Assembly (NCBI RefSeq): GCF_024580955.1
Contig: NZ_JANIKD010000003.1
Location: forward strand, 124,001 to 188,000
DNA from: Corynebacterium sp. 122RC1
Lineage (GTDB): Bacteria > Actinomycetota > Actinomycetes > Mycobacteriales > Mycobacteriaceae
Length of the DNA: 64,000 bases
Direction: 5' to 3'
Part shown: positions 44,086 through 54,277 of the stretch, one piece after another
Layout of the letters: every line of letters begins with the position of its first letter
How positions within the stretch are numbered: the stretch's first letter is position 1
The notes under the pieces: model-generated
Databases searched by the model: none
What the model saw: only the letters and a program-made list of their open reading frames with translations
What the model was told of the DNA's origin: nothing
Program-made: the position numbers and the translations under genes

Positions 44086-44835
44086 GTGTCTCAAGCCTTT
44101 CCCCGCAAGCGCGCTCGCAGCCACGCTGCCAATGGTCCTTTCTACGGGTTTTCCCTGTGGACCGCGTACGCAGCGCTGCTTATAGCGCTGGCTGTGGGAA
44201 CCTTGTTCAGCATCTACGCTGGCACCATCAGCACCTTTCACTTGGTACTATTCGTGGTCTTCGCGCTTGTGTTTGCGCTGATCACGGAACCCAAGGCGTT
44301 GTTTTTATTTGTGGCGGCACTGCCTTTTTGGTTTAGCCTCAGCGTGCTGGCGGCGGGCTTTATTGTGGTGATGAGCTCGGGGGGTGCCTTTGGCCGCACA
44401 CAACTTGTCACTTCAATCTATCCGCTCACCCAACATTTCCCGTGGATGGCGCTGACCACCCTCGCGGCAGCGGCACTCGCCTTTGGGCGCGTCGGCCTGC
44501 TCCGCCGCCAGCAGCGCAACAGCGCGGCTCGTGCAGAACGCGCGCGGGAGCATCAGCAGCGCAGTAACGACGTTCTCCAGCAAGCAGCCACGAAGAGCCG
44601 CACGCAGGCGCAACGCTCCAGGACCTCAGGATCAGTGACGGTGGAGGAATTGCTTGCACGCAACCCACGGCGCAACCGGCGTTCGTCTTTGGACTCCCCC
44701 AAAACCCGCGGCGCGCGCACGTATGCACCCAAGCCCAGCGCGAAGCCCGTTCAGGCACCTAAGCCAGTCACCCCGCAGCCAGCTCAGAACAAAGGCCCCC
44801 GCCGATTCAGCGAGGACCTCTACGCAGAAGATTAG
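44086..44835 (+). CDS. DUF6542-type membrane protein
   Basis: The 249-residue protein has four membrane helices in the first 140 residues ([20 protein letters not shown] and three more). A long basic, Pro/Lys-rich tail ([20 protein letters not shown], then [19 protein letters not shown]) probably lies in the cytosol. Proteins of this layout sit beside ispH in mycobacteria (Rv1111c). Function unknown. The start is GTG 44086. Its stop overlaps convergent ispH by TTAG. Confidence 0.8.
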   Translation: MSQAFPRKRARSHAANGPFYGFSLWTAYAALLIALAVGTLFSIYAGTISTFHLVLFVVFALVFALITEPKALFLFVAALPFWFSLSVLAAGFIVVMSSGGAFGRTQLVTSIYPLTQHFPWMALTTLAAAALAFGRVGLLRRQQRNSAARAERAREHQQRSNDVLQQAATKSRTQAQRSRTSGSVTVEELLARNPRRNRRSSLDSPKTRGARTYAPKPSAKPVQAPKPVTPQPAQNKGPRRFSEDLYAED

Positions 44836-45836
44836 TTGTGCTGCGGCCGTAAGTCGCGCGGCAGGGCGAAAGTGATTTTCTCCGCTGCGGTGGTGACCTC
44901 TTCCACATCGCTAAAGCCGCGCTCAGCAAGGAACGCCAGTACTTCCTGCACCAAGATTTCCGGCACGGACGCCCCGGAGCTGAGACCCACGGTGTGTACG
45001 CCTTCCAGCCACGCTGGGTCGATCTGCTTGGCGTAATCTACCAGGTACGCCGCCTTAGAACCGGCCTGTAGGGCTACTTCCACGAGGCGCTTGGAGTTCG
45101 ATGAGTTCTGGGAACCTACCACAATGAAAAGGTCGCTGTCTGCAGCGATTGCCTTCACAGCAACCTGGCGGTTTTGGGTGGCGTAGCAGATGTCATCGCT
45201 TGGGGGATCCTGGAGGTGCTCGAATTTTTCGTGCAGCAGCTTCACGATCTCCATGGTTTCATCCACGGATAGCGTGGTTTGGGAAAGCCACACCAACTTC
45301 TCGTTGTGCAGGAAATCTGGGAGCTTCTCTACGCCTTCCACGCCATCTACCAGGTGGGTGACGTCGGGAGCTTCACCGGCGGTGCCTTCTACTTCCTCGT
45401 GACCCTCGTGGCCCACCAGCAGGATGTGGTAGCCATCGCGAGCGAAGCGCTTGACCTCGTTGTGCACTTTGGTTACAAGTGGACAGGTGGCGTCCAGGGT
45501 TTTCAAGGAGAGGCTACGGGCTTCTTCGTGGACCGCTGGGCTCACGCCATGGGCAGAAAACACCAGGTGAGCACCTTCTGGTGCTTCAAAGGTTTGATCC
45601 ACAAACACCGCGCCACGTTCGGCGAGGGTATCCACAACATAGCGGTTGTGTACGATCTCTTTGCGCACGTACACGGGTGCACCGTACTTTTCCAGTGCTT
45701 TCTCCACGGTCTCCACGGCACGGTCCACGCCAGCGCAGTAGCCTCGTGGCGCAGCCAGAAGAACGCGCCCGTGGCCAGGGGTCGGGGCTAAGGCACTTTC
45801 GGTGGTTGCGTTTGCTGGGTTTGCTGCGTCAGTCAT
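44832..45836 (-). CDS. ispH: 4-hydroxy-3-methylbut-2-enyl diphosphate reductase
   Basis: The 334-residue enzyme carries the three cysteines that hold the 4Fe-4S cluster: in [14 protein letters not shown], in [14 protein letters not shown] and in [11 protein letters not shown]. The [10 protein letters not shown] and [15 protein letters not shown] motifs are also present. It makes IPP and DMAPP in the last step of the MEP isoprenoid pathway. An N-terminal Ala/Thr-rich extension of about 25 residues precedes the domain. It is divergent from xseA with 84 bases between starts. Confidence 0.96.
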   Translation of the reverse strand: MTDAANPANATTESALAPTPGHGRVLLAAPRGYCAGVDRAVETVEKALEKYGAPVYVRKEIVHNRYVVDTLAERGAVFVDQTFEAPEGAHLVFSAHGVSPAVHEEARSLSLKTLDATCPLVTKVHNEVKRFARDGYHILLVGHEGHEEVEGTAGEAPDVTHLVDGVEGVEKLPDFLHNEKLVWLSQTTLSVDETMEIVKLLHEKFEHLQDPPSDDICYATQNRQVAVKAIAADSDLFIVVGSQNSSNSKRLVEVALQAGSKAAYLVDYAKQIDPAWLEGVHTVGLSSGASVPEILVQEVLAFLAERGFSDVEEVTTAAEKITFALPRDLRPQHN

Positions 45837-45920
45837 GGCAACCAGCCTAACCTATTTCCCGAGCTCGGCTTGTAAGAGCTTATATGATGGTGGAATGCAG
45901 CAAGAAGGCGGGCAAAAACG

Positions 45921-47165
45921 ATGAGCCAAGCAGAGCAGGCAGCGCACTCACCAGAGGCCGCATGGCCGGTGAGTGTGCTTAATGCCAAGGTGAAGGCGTG
46001 GATTGAGCGTTTGGGCTTTGTGTGGGTGGAAGGCCAAATCACCCAGCTCAGCATGAAACCCTCCTGGAAACTGAGCTACCTCACGCTGCGGGACCCAGAA
46101 AAGGAAGAAAGCGTCCAGATCACCTGCAACACACAGTTGATGCGGGCGCTGAATCTGCAAGACGGAGACCGGATCGCCGTCTATGGCAAGCCCGCCTACT
46201 ATTCCGGCCGGGGCTCCTTTTCTTTGTGGGTCACCGAGATCCGCCAGGTGGGTGTGGGTGAACTCCTCGCCCGCATTGAGCGGCTGCGCCACCAACTGGC
46301 CGCCGAAGGGTTATTCGACCCCGCCCGCAAAAAGCCCCTCCCCTTTTTGCCCAACAACATCGGATTAATCACCGGCCGTGGTTCAGCGGCTGAGCGCGAC
46401 GTCCTGGCGGTGGCTCAGTCTCGCTGGCCGGGAGTGCGTTTCACCGTGCGCAACACCGCGGTGCAGGGCGCCCGCGCCGTCACGGAAGTAGTTGCTGCGC
46501 TGCAGGAGTTGGAGGCCAACCCTGAGGTAGATGTGATCATCGTGGCCCGCGGCGGCGGCTCAGTAGAAGACCTCCTCCCCTTTTCTGAGGAAACACTGCA
46601 GCGCCAGGTGGCCCAGATGCAGACCCCGGTTGTCTCAGCCATCGGCCACGAGCCAGACACGCCGATCCTTGACAACGTCGCGGACCTGCGCGCCGCCACT
46701 CCTACCGACGCCGCCAAGCAGGTGGTCCCCGATGTCCTTGCGGAAATCGCCCTCATCAAAGAACTACGAGTGCGCAACGCCCAGGCATTGCGCGGTTGGG
46801 TAACCACACAGCACCAGCAGCTCCAGGCGCTACGCTCACGGCCAGTTTTGGCCGATCCGATGGCGAGGATCACCGCCGGTAGGGACGAGGTGCAGCGCGC
46901 ATTGGCGCAGACCAGGCGCGAAATTGGCCACAGGCTAGACAAGGAGCGGGCACAGGTTGCGGGGTTGCGCTCGCAAGTGACCACATTGGGCCCGGGCGCT
47001 ACCTTGGCGCGCGGTTATGCCGTGGTCCAGGTGTTGCCGAGGGACGGGTCAGAGGCCGAGGTGGTGACGTCGATCATGCAATCTCCCCCAGGAAGCCAAC
47101 TGCGCATTCGCGTTGCCGACGGCGCCATCACCGCGGCAGCCATGCAAACTCAAGCAGCAAAGTAA
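45921..47165 (+). CDS. xseA: Exodeoxyribonuclease VII large subunit
   Basis: The 414-residue protein has the OB-fold ([20 protein letters not shown]), then the catalytic region with [15 protein letters not shown] and [17 protein letters not shown] (the GGG-S-ED motif), [20 protein letters not shown], and a helical C-terminus with [10 protein letters not shown]. It degrades single-stranded DNA together with XseB. The normal partner follows after eight bases. Confidence 0.96.
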   Translation: MSQAEQAAHSPEAAWPVSVLNAKVKAWIERLGFVWVEGQITQLSMKPSWKLSYLTLRDPEKEESVQITCNTQLMRALNLQDGDRIAVYGKPAYYSGRGSFSLWVTEIRQVGVGELLARIERLRHQLAAEGLFDPARKKPLPFLPNNIGLITGRGSAAERDVLAVAQSRWPGVRFTVRNTAVQGARAVTEVVAALQELEANPEVDVIIVARGGGSVEDLLPFSEETLQRQVAQMQTPVVSAIGHEPDTPILDNVADLRAATPTDAAKQVVPDVLAEIALIKELRVRNAQALRGWVTTQHQQLQALRSRPVLADPMARITAGRDEVQRALAQTRREIGHRLDKERAQVAGLRSQVTTLGPGATLARGYAVVQVLPRDGSEAEVVTSIMQSPPGSQLRIRVADGAITAAAMQTQAAK

Positions 47166-47173
47166 GGAAGAAA

Positions 47174-47407
47174 ATGAGCGTTTTTACCCCAGTTGAGGAA
47201 CTTAGTTACGAACAGGCTCGCGATGAGCTCGTGGAAATCGTGCGCATCTTGGAGCTCGGCCAGATGAGCTTGGATGAGGCGCTGGCATATTGGGAGCGCG
47301 GTGAGGCATTAGCCGCGCGATGTGAGCAGCAGCTCGACGGCGCCGCGAAGCGCGTGGAGCAAGCCCTCGGTGCGGCTTCTGAAGAGGAGACTATAGAGCA
47401 GGAGTAG
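47174..47407 (+). CDS. xseB: Exodeoxyribonuclease VII small subunit
   Basis: The 77-residue protein has the XseB pattern [38 protein letters not shown] and ends acidic (EEETIEQE). It forms the regulatory helical bundle of ExoVII with XseA. The start is ATG 47174 after GGAAGAAA. Its 3' end overlaps the convergent DUF4245 gene by 17 bases. Confidence 0.95.
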   Translation: MSVFTPVEELSYEQARDELVEIVRILELGQMSLDEALAYWERGEALAARCEQQLDGAAKRVEQALGAASEEETIEQE

Positions 47408-47963
47408 TCAGCGCTGCTGAGATGAGGGCGTTGAACTCCTCGTCCTGGGCAGCGCCGGTGAAGATCATGCGGACGTCGCTGAGGTCCACCACGCGGATGT
47501 CGCGAACATCACGCTCCTGAGAACCGTACACTTCTACGGTTGCGCCATCTACCTCGTAGCTATGTTCCAGTTCGCGGGGGTTTTGGTCAAAGCCTTTCAC
47601 CGCGTCCTGGGCGGGCACGCCGGTTTGCACCATCTGCAGGTAGCCGTCCACGCCTTTCACCCAGCCCACGGACACTGCGCTCTCCCCTGCCACAGCCATA
47701 CGCCGCGCAGAGTTGGGGACCCAGCCCTGTTCCTCCATCACGGTGGGATAGCGCACGGGGAAGTCCATCGCGCCGGTCTCCAGGCTCAGGAATGTTTGCG
47801 CATCAACCTCGTTGACGGGCACATTCTCCGCGGTATCACGCCCGAAGCTGCACATGCCGGTGAACGCCACAGCCAAGATCATCACCACCACAATGGCACC
47901 CAGAGAGTAAAAGATGTCTTTGCCGTCTTGGAAAATACGAGGTTTTTCTTCAGCCACGCTCAC
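47391..47963 (-). CDS. DUF4245 membrane-anchored protein
   Basis: The protein of about 190 residues has one N-terminal membrane helix ([20 protein letters not shown]) and an outside domain with [36 protein letters not shown] and a C-terminal [12 protein letters not shown], matching DUF4245. Relatives lie next to glpX/xseB in mycobacteria. Function unknown. The start codon is uncertain: GTG 47963 or GTG 47957; both lack a ribosome site. A CATACT box just upstream suggests a leaderless transcript. Confidence 0.8.
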   Translation of the reverse strand: MSVAEEKPRIFQDGKDIFYSLGAIVVVMILAVAFTGMCSFGRDTAENVPVNEVDAQTFLSLETGAMDFPVRYPTVMEEQGWVPNSARRMAVAGESAVSVGWVKGVDGYLQMVQTGVPAQDAVKGFDQNPRELEHSYEVDGATVEVYGSQERDVRDIRVVDLSDVRMIFTGAAQDEEFNALISAALTTPAL

Positions 47964-48144
47964 CAGTATGGCATGCACGCTGGACAAACAGAAACGGCAA
48001 ATGCGAGTGGGATGAGGGTTAGGAGCGGGTGAATGATTCCAGAACCCGCTAACCACTTTTGGGGTTAGAATTTCCACACTTTCGGTGAAAGTAATGCCAA
48101 AATTAGACGGGTAGCACAGGTATCAATTTTTGGAGGCATCTCGC

Positions 48145-49146
48145 ATGAAAGCGGAAATCCCGGATCGTAACCTCGCCCTCGAACTCGTTCGAGTCACGGA
48201 GGCGGCAGCGCTCGCTTCCGGCCGCTGGGTGGGGCGCGGCAAGAAGAACGAGGGCGACGGCGCCGCAGTGGACGCCATGCGCAAACTCATCAATTCCGTC
48301 CACATGCGCGGCGTGGTGGTGATTGGTGAGGGCGAAAAAGACGAGGCCCCAATGTTGTTCAACGGCGAGGAAGTGGGCACCGGCGACGGCGCCGAGGTAG
48401 ACATCGCCGTAGATCCTATCGACGGCACCACGTTGATGGCAGAAGGCCGCCCGAATGCAATTTCCGTGTTGGCCGCCGCCGAACGTGGTTCCATGTATGA
48501 CCCCTCCGCTGTGTTCTACATGAACAAGATCGCCGTGGGCCCTGAGGCCGCCGGCACCATTGACATTCAAGCTCCGGTGGAGCACAACATCCGCGCCGTT
48601 GCCAAGGCCAAGGGCATTGCCCCTGAGCAGGTCACCGTTGTGGTGCTGGACCGCCCACGCCACGAGACCCTCATCCGGGATATTCGGGATGCTGGCGCAA
48701 AGGTACGCTTGATCCGCGACGGCGACGTTGCCGGTGCAGTGGCCGCAGCGCAAAACACCAACTCCGTGGACATCATGATGGGCATCGGTGGCACCCCCGA
48801 GGGCATCATCACTGCATGCGCGATGAAGTGCATGGGTGGTGAAATCCAGGGCATGCTCGCACCAAAAGACGAGCAGGAAGCGGAGAAGGCGCGAAACGCA
48901 GGCCATGACCTCAGCAAGGTGCTCACCACCAATGACCTGGTGACCTCAGACAACTGCTACTTTGTGGCCACCGGCGTGACCAATGGTGACATGCTGCGCG
49001 GCGTGAGCTACCGCAAGGACGGCGCAACCACCCGTTCCCTGGTGATGCGTTCCAAGTCCGGCACCGTTCGCTTCATTGAATCCGTTCACCAGCTTTCTAA
49101 GCTGCAGGAATACTCCGTAGTGGACTACTCCCAGAACGCAAAGTAA
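48145..49146 (+). CDS. glpX: Fructose-1,6-bisphosphatase class II
   Basis: The 333-residue enzyme has the GlpX motifs: [30 protein letters not shown] (metal ligands), [20 protein letters not shown] (the DPxDGT motif) and [20 protein letters not shown]. It is the gluconeogenic fructose-1,6-bisphosphatase in Corynebacterium and Mycobacterium. ATG 48145 follows GGAGG at eight bases; the TTG at 48130 would overlap that site. An intrinsic terminator follows the stop. Confidence 0.96.
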   Translation: MKAEIPDRNLALELVRVTEAAALASGRWVGRGKKNEGDGAAVDAMRKLINSVHMRGVVVIGEGEKDEAPMLFNGEEVGTGDGAEVDIAVDPIDGTTLMAEGRPNAISVLAAAERGSMYDPSAVFYMNKIAVGPEAAGTIDIQAPVEHNIRAVAKAKGIAPEQVTVVVLDRPRHETLIRDIRDAGAKVRLIRDGDVAGAVAAAQNTNSVDIMMGIGGTPEGIITACAMKCMGGEIQGMLAPKDEQEAEKARNAGHDLSKVLTTNDLVTSDNCYFVATGVTNGDMLRGVSYRKDGATTRSLVMRSKSGTVRFIESVHQLSKLQEYSVVDYSQNAK

Positions 49147-49153
49147 GTGAACT

Positions 49154-49177
49154 GGCCCACATTCGTGGGCCTTTTTT
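49154..49177 (+). terminator. Intrinsic terminator of glpX
   Basis: GGCCCAC, loop ATTC, GTGGGCC and six T residues form a perfect seven-base stem directly after the glpX stop. It separates glpX from fumC. Confidence 0.93.
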
Positions 49178-49279
49178 CCGCGCGTCACGCCGCGGACGTA
49201 CAATGTTCAAAGGGTTCTTGGCGCATGCCGGAACATCAAATACGTTTTTGCACAACAACACAAAAGGTGGATCTTTTAC

Positions 49280-50680
49280 ATGACTGAGCAGCAGTTCCGC
49301 ATTGAGCACGACACCATGGGTGAAGTGAAGGTTCCCGTCAACGCTTTGTGGCGCGCACAGACCCAGCGCGCAGTGGAGAACTTCCCAATCTCCGGCCGCG
49401 GTCTGGAATCCACGCAGATCCGCGCAATGGGCCTGCTCAAGGCCGCCTGTGCCCAGGTGAACAAGGATCGTGGTCTGCTCCCAGCGGAGCAGGCCGACGC
49501 CATCATCGCTGCCGCCAAGGAAATCGCTGAGGGCAAGCACGACGCCGAGTTCCCAATTGATGTATTCCAGACCGGCTCTGGCACCTCCTCCAACATGAAC
49601 ACCAATGAGGTCATCGCCTCCATTGCCAAGAACAATGGCGTTGAGGTGCACCCCAATGATCATGTGAACATGGGCCAGTCTTCCAATGACACCTTCCCAA
49701 CCGCCACTCACGTTGCGGCAACCGAGGCAGCCGTGAAGGACCTCATCCCCGGCCTCAAGGTGCTGCACGCTTCCCTAGATGCAAAGGCGAAGGCTTGGAA
49801 GCACGTTGTGAAGTCCGGCCGCACCCACCTCATGGACGCCGTCCCTGTTACCTTGGGCCAGGAGTTCGCTGGCTACGCACGCCAGATCGAGGCGGGCATT
49901 GAGCGCATCGAGGCCACCCTGCCACGCCTGGGCGAGCTGCCAATCGGCGGCACCGCAGTGGGCACTGGCTTGAACACCCCAGCCGACTTCGGCGAGAAGG
50001 TCACCGCTGAACTGGTGAGCCTCACCGGCGTATCCGAGCTGCGCGAGTGTGTGAACCACTTTGAGGCTCAGGCAAACCGCGACGGCTTGGTGGAGTTCTC
50101 TGGAGCAATGCGCACCGTTGCCGTCTCCCTGAACAAGATCGCCAACGACATCCGCTGGATGGGCTCCGGCCCACTGACCGGCCTCGGCGAGATCCACCTG
50201 CCAGACCTCCAGCCAGGTTCCTCCATCATGCCTGGCAAGGTGAACCCAGTGCTCTGCGAAACCGCAACCCAGGTTGCTGCCCAGGTGATCGGCAACGACG
50301 CCGCCGTAGCATTCGCCGGTTCCCAGGGCGCCTTTGAGCTCAACGTGTTCATCCCGGTGATGGCGCGCAACGTGTTGGAGTCTGCTCGCCTGCTTGCCAA
50401 CACCGCCCGCGTGTTCGCTGAGCGCCTCGTGGACGGCATCGAGCCAAACGAGGAGCGCATGCGCACTCTGGCTGAGTCCTCCCCATCCATCGTGACCCCA
50501 CTGAACTCCGCCATTGGTTACGAGAACGCAGCGAAGGTTGCCAAGACCGCTCTCAAGGAAGGCAAGACCATCCGCCAGACCGTGATTGACATGGGCTTTG
50601 TGGACGGTGAGACCCTCACCGAGGAAGAGCTGGACAAGCGCCTCGACGTCCTCGCAATGGCAAACACCGACCGCGACTAA
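49280..50680 (+). CDS. fumC: Class II fumarate hydratase
   Basis: The 466-residue enzyme has the superfamily signatures: [50 protein letters not shown] and [12 protein letters not shown]. It interconverts fumarate and malate in the TCA cycle. [10 protein letters not shown] and the length distinguish it from aspartase and argininosuccinate lyase. ATG 49280 follows AAAGGTGGA. A TACAAT box at 49199-49204 may be its -10. Confidence 0.96.
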   Translation: MTEQQFRIEHDTMGEVKVPVNALWRAQTQRAVENFPISGRGLESTQIRAMGLLKAACAQVNKDRGLLPAEQADAIIAAAKEIAEGKHDAEFPIDVFQTGSGTSSNMNTNEVIASIAKNNGVEVHPNDHVNMGQSSNDTFPTATHVAATEAAVKDLIPGLKVLHASLDAKAKAWKHVVKSGRTHLMDAVPVTLGQEFAGYARQIEAGIERIEATLPRLGELPIGGTAVGTGLNTPADFGEKVTAELVSLTGVSELRECVNHFEAQANRDGLVEFSGAMRTVAVSLNKIANDIRWMGSGPLTGLGEIHLPDLQPGSSIMPGKVNPVLCETATQVAAQVIGNDAAVAFAGSQGAFELNVFIPVMARNVLESARLLANTARVFAERLVDGIEPNEERMRTLAESSPSIVTPLNSAIGYENAAKVAKTALKEGKTIRQTVIDMGFVDGETLTEEELDKRLDVLAMANTDRD

Positions 50681-50698
50681 CCACGGACCACAACCGAG

Positions 50699-50733
50699 AA
50701 AGCCGTGAAGGGACTCCTCCCCTCACGGCTTTT
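50699..50733. terminator. Terminator between fumC and the GntR gene
   Basis: AAGCCGTGA and TCACGGCTT pair, extended by GGG/CCC with one bulged base, and a short T-run follows on the plus strand. A-residues at the other side allow weaker termination of the opposite strand. Confidence 0.85.
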
Positions 50734-50744
50734 GCCGTGCCTTC

Positions 50745-51437
50745 TTAGGGCAGCAACTCCGCCACCCGTGCCTCTGCCACATCCAGGTAGGCGCGGAGCG
50801 CAGCAATGGCCTGGGCATATTCCTTCCGCTCCAGAAGGCCAAGCAACTCCACGTTTAGTTCAACAAAGCTCGCATGCATGTGCTCAGCGGAGCTTGCCCC
50901 AAAGAATGCAACCCTGGTTTGCATGAGCAGTCCCCGAGCCGCCTTGCTTATGCACTCAGAACCCGCAAGGTCAAACATTGCTTGGTGGAAGGCGTAGTTC
51001 TGGCTACCCACCTCCATCCAGTCCCCTTGCACTCGAGCCGCCAAGGCACGCTCCACGGCGTTGCGCATCCCCTGGAGGCCTTTTGCAACCGCTGGAGAGG
51101 GTAGCTCGCCATGTTCCAGCGCCTGCAGCACGGCAACCTGCACGATTCGGCGGGAACGGTAGAGCTCCCTGGCCTGCTGGGCAGTGATCACCCGTACGAA
51201 CACACCGCGGTGCGGATAGTAGTCCAACAGTCCGTTGTGTACCAGGCCCCGGAACGCTTCACGCAATGTATTGCGCGATACCCCCAGTGCCCCCGCCATG
51301 GAAATCTCGTGGAGCTGCTGCCCTGGCAAGTGGGTTCCGTGCAGAATGTCTTCCGATATCTGCTCAATGACGGCCTGAACTGTGAGTTTCACCGGGCGCG
51401 CGGGCTTGGTGTGAGGGGATGCAGGGGTTGATGCCAT
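50745..51437 (-). CDS. GntR-family (FadR/FCD) transcription regulator
   Basis: The 230-residue protein has a winged helix-turn-helix (QLHEISMAGALGVSRNTLRE, then GLVHNGLLDYYPHRGVFVR) and an all-helical FCD effector domain (NYAFHQAMFDLAGS, MHASFVELNVELLGLLE). FCD regulators usually bind a carboxylic acid with a metal. It is divergent from the NRAMP-pxpABC operon and has a near-perfect palindrome overlapping that operon's -35, so it most likely represses 5-oxoproline use; this is inference. ATG 51437. Confidence 0.9.
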   Translation of the reverse strand: MASTPASPHTKPARPVKLTVQAVIEQISEDILHGTHLPGQQLHEISMAGALGVSRNTLREAFRGLVHNGLLDYYPHRGVFVRVITAQQARELYRSRRIVQVAVLQALEHGELPSPAVAKGLQGMRNAVERALAARVQGDWMEVGSQNYAFHQAMFDLAGSECISKAARGLLMQTRVAFFGASSAEHMHASFVELNVELLGLLERKEYAQAIAALRAYLDVAEARVAELLP

Positions 51438-51488
51438 AACTCAGAGTGTAATTGGCGCAAAGTGTTTCAAATAATTTGGATCAAAATA

Positions 51489-51517
51489 TTGTGTTGCGCA
51501 ATACAAAGGCTTACTAT
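51489..51517 (+). promoter_or_regulatory. Promoter and operator of the 5-oxoproline operon
   Basis: TTGTGT (51489-51494) and TACTAT (51512-51517) are spaced by 17 bases. The palindrome TTGTGTTGC/GCAATACAA (51489-51506, one mismatch in nine pairs) covers the -35. Downstream, TTGTTGAACAA-like words repeat at 51527-51550. The AAGGAGG ribosome site precedes ATG 51571. Confidence 0.65.
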
Positions 51518-51570
51518 CCTCTCAACTGTTGAACAAAATTGTTGAACAAGTCACGCTCAAGGAGGGATAC

Positions 51571-52875
51571 ATGCCAGAGTCACACGGTGCCCCACAAAAC
51601 GGTGCCCAGCGAAGTGGTGCCCCACAAAACGGTGCCCCACAGCCCAGCCCCACGCTGAAGCAGGCCGCAGCAAGCGCAACTACCCGCAGCACCCTGCTCG
51701 GGGCGATCTTCCTGATGGCCACCTCCGCAATTGGCCCGGGCTTTCTCACCCAAACTGCAACGTTTACCGCACAGCTGGGCGCCGCCTTTGCCTTCGCTAT
51801 CGTGGTCTCAATCATCATTGACATCGCGGTGCAGCTCAATGTGTGGCGCGTGATCGGCATTTCCGGCATGCGCGCCCAGGAGTTGGGCAACAGCGTGCTG
51901 CCAGGCCTTGGTTGGGTGCTCGCGGTGCTCATCGCCATCGGCGGAGCGGTGTTCAACATCGGTAACATCGCCGGCGGTGGCTTGGGCCTCAACGCAATGT
52001 TGGGCCTGGACGCCAAAATTGGTGGCGCAATCACGGCGGTTATCGCCATCGCTATCTTCCTGTTTAAGCAGCTCGGCGCTGCACTAGACAAGATCTTGGT
52101 TGCGCTTGGCGTGATCATGATGGCACTGACCATTTACGTTGCGTTCGTTTCCGGACCACCGGTGGGTGATGCCCTGCGCAACAGTGTGCTGCCCGAGCAG
52201 GTGGACTGGCTCACCATCACTACGCTCGTTGGCGGCACTGTGGGTGGTTACATCACCTACGCGGGTGCACACCGCATGCTGGACTCCGGCCTCACCGGCA
52301 AGGAGCACGTCCAGGAAGTCTCCCGTTCCTCCGTGACTGGTATTTTGCTGACCGGCGTGATGCGCATTGCCCTCTTCCTCGCCGTGCTCGGTGTTGTTGC
52401 AGGTGGCGTGGTGCTGGATACCAAGGCAAACCCAGCGGCACAGGCATTCGAGTCCGCTGCCGGTGAAATCGGCCTGCGCTTCTTCGGCGCGGTCCTCTGG
52501 GCTGCCGCGCTCAGCTCCGTAATTGGCGCGAGCTACACCTCCGCATCCTTCCTGGTGGCCAACAAGCCAGAAAAGAAGCAACTGCAGAACTGGATCACCA
52601 TCGGTTTCATTGTGCTGAGTTGCAGCGTGTTCCTGGTGCTGGGCACCGCGCCAGCCGCCCTGCTGGTGTTCGCCGGCGCCTTCAACGGCCTGGTGTTGCC
52701 AATTGGATTCACCCTCATCATTTATGTAGCTGCGATGCGTTCGAAGGATCTTTTGCAAGGCTACCAATACCCAAAGTGGCTCATCGCCATTGGCCTCGCC
52801 GCGATGGTGGTGGCGTGGTGGTTGGCATGGCGTAGCTTCGGCGGCGTCTTCCAATTGCTCGGCATCTCCGGCTAG
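51571..52875 (+). CDS. NRAMP-related transporter of the 5-oxoproline operon (YcsG-like)
   Basis: The 434-residue protein has 11 or so helices with the NRAMP fold. It starts with a repetitive hydrophilic segment (GAPQNGAQ, SGAPQNGAP), then TSAIGPGFLTQTATFTAQLG as helix 1. The metal-binding DPGN motif of true NRAMPs is replaced by TQTA, and the MPH motif of helix 6 is not seen (YAGAHRMLD). A metal substrate is thus unlikely. B. subtilis ycsG lies in the same place in the ycsFG-kip operon, so uptake of 5-oxoproline or a related acid is inferred. ATG 51571 has a perfect AAGGAGG site. Confidence 0.85.
   Translation: MPESHGAPQNGAQRSGAPQNGAPQPSPTLKQAAASATTRSTLLGAIFLMATSAIGPGFLTQTATFTAQLGAAFAFAIVVSIIIDIAVQLNVWRVIGISGMRAQELGNSVLPGLGWVLAVLIAIGGAVFNIGNIAGGGLGLNAMLGLDAKIGGAITAVIAIAIFLFKQLGAALDKILVALGVIMMALTIYVAFVSGPPVGDALRNSVLPEQVDWLTITTLVGGTVGGYITYAGAHRMLDSGLTGKEHVQEVSRSSVTGILLTGVMRIALFLAVLGVVAGGVVLDTKANPAAQAFESAAGEIGLRFFGAVLWAAALSSVIGASYTSASFLVANKPEKKQLQNWITIGFIVLSCSVFLVLGTAPAALLVFAGAFNGLVLPIGFTLIIYVAAMRSKDLLQGYQYPKWLIAIGLAAMVVAWWLAWRSFGGVFQLLGISG
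51586..51637 (+). repeat. Direct repeat in the 5' coding end of the NRAMP-like gene
   Basis: The 22-base words at 51586-51607 and 51616-51637 are identical (starting GGTGCCCCACAAAACGGTGC) and lie 30 bases, or ten codons, apart. In protein this gives GAPQNGA twice. Copy number could vary between strains without a frameshift. Confidence 0.85.
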
Positions 52876-52901
52876 CGGCACACAACGTTAGGATTGCAAT
52901 C

Positions 52902-53654
52902 ATGGCGCATATTGATCTCAACGCTGACCTCGGCGAAAGCTTCGGCGCATACAACATCGGTGCTGATAGTGAAATGCTCCAGGTGGTTTCCAGCGCGAAC
53001 ATCGCATGCGGTTTCCACGCCGGAGACCCGCAGGTGCTGGTGGCAACAGTCCGCAAGGCGGCAGAGCTCGGCGTCCGAGTGGGCGCGCATCCTGGGTACC
53101 GCGATCTGCAGGGCTTCGGCCGCAGGAACATCGCCTACTCCCCGGATGATCTTTTTGCCGAGGTGGTGTACCAGATCGGCGCCGTGCAGGCGGCAGCGGC
53201 GGCTGCTGGAGTTTCGGTGGAATACGTGAAGCCCCACGGTGCGATGTATAACACCATCGCCTCGGATGCTGCGTTGGCGAAGGCGGTGATCGCTGCGGTG
53301 CAGGCGGTGGACCCGAATCTGCGCCTGATGTGCCTCGCTGGTGCGCCGATTGTTGGCTGGGCGGCAGACGCTGGCCTACGCACCATCCAGGAGGCGTTCG
53401 CTGATCGGGCCTACACCCCGGAGGGCACCCTGGTTCCGCGCAATATCCCAGGTGCGGTACATCACGATCCACTGACGGCAATTGCCCAAGCCAAGGCGTT
53501 AGCGACAGGTGATCCGGTAGTGGCCATCGATGGCTCCGACCTTCACCTTCAAGCTGAATCCATCTGCGTCCATGGCGACACCCCAGCCGCTGTGGAAATG
53601 GCCCGCGGCATCCGCGCTGCCCTCCAAGAGGCAGGCGTTGAGGTCAAGCCATGA
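52902..53654 (+). CDS. pxpA: 5-oxoprolinase subunit A (LamB/YcsF)
   Basis: The 250-residue protein has the LamB/YcsF signature (IDLNADLGESFGAYNIGADS, SSANIACGFHAGDP) and VEYVKPHGAMYN further on. PxpA, with PxpB and PxpC, hydrolyses 5-oxoproline (pyroglutamate) to glutamate with ATP. The three are adjacent here with four- and eight-base overlaps. It starts 27 bases after the transporter stop. Confidence 0.95.
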   Translation: MAHIDLNADLGESFGAYNIGADSEMLQVVSSANIACGFHAGDPQVLVATVRKAAELGVRVGAHPGYRDLQGFGRRNIAYSPDDLFAEVVYQIGAVQAAAAAAGVSVEYVKPHGAMYNTIASDAALAKAVIAAVQAVDPNLRLMCLAGAPIVGWAADAGLRTIQEAFADRAYTPEGTLVPRNIPGAVHHDPLTAIAQAKALATGDPVVAIDGSDLHLQAESICVHGDTPAAVEMARGIRAALQEAGVEVKP

Positions 53655-54277
53655 TAGAGATCCTCCCCTGCGGCGACCAGGCGGTGCTCATCGACCTTCC
53701 CAGCAACCAGGTCCAAGCCCTCAACGCCGCGCTGCGCAGGGCCGCGGTTCCAGGGATCATAGACATCGTCCCCGCCGCAAACACTGTGCTCCTCACGCTG
53801 GACACGCGCAAGATTAGCCTTGCCGACGCCCACAGGATCGTCGGTTCCCTCACGTTGGATTCGGGGGCTGAGGAAGGCAGCGGGAAGGTTGTTGAAGTCC
53901 CGGTGACGTACACCGGTGAGGACTTGGAGGTGGTTGCGGAACACGCCAAAATGAGTGTGCCGGAGCTCATTGATTGGCATGGTCAGACGCAGTGGATTGC
54001 CTCTTTTGGCGGATTTGCGCCAGGGTTTATGTACCTGCAGCCGCAACATGAGGCCCCGCTGGCGGTGCCACGGCGAACCAGCCCCCGTACCGAGATTCCC
54101 GCGGGCTCTGTTGCGCTGGCGGGACCTTTTTCTGCGGTGTATCCCAAGGCCTCACCCGGTGGCTGGCAATTGATTGGTCACACGGATGCGCAGATGTGGG
54201 ATACCACTCGCGAACAGCCCTCGCTGATCCAACCGGGTGATGTGGTGCGCTTTGTGCAGGTGAAAGCTCATGTTTGA
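53651..54277 (+). CDS. pxpB: 5-oxoprolinase subunit B (KipI)
   Basis: The 208-residue protein matches KipI/AHS1. PCGDQAVLIDLPSNQVQALN is at the start, and IDWHGQTQWIASFGGFAPGF and PRRTSPRTEIPAGSVALAG lie in the cyclophilin-like C-terminal half. B. subtilis KipI was first seen as a sporulation kinase inhibitor; the enzyme-complex role is the likely one in this non-sporulating lineage. The start overlaps pxpA by four bases. Confidence 0.95.
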   Translation: MIEILPCGDQAVLIDLPSNQVQALNAALRRAAVPGIIDIVPAANTVLLTLDTRKISLADAHRIVGSLTLDSGAEEGSGKVVEVPVTYTGEDLEVVAEHAKMSVPELIDWHGQTQWIASFGGFAPGFMYLQPQHEAPLAVPRRTSPRTEIPAGSVALAGPFSAVYPKASPGGWQLIGHTDAQMWDTTREQPSLIQPGDVVRFVQVKAHV

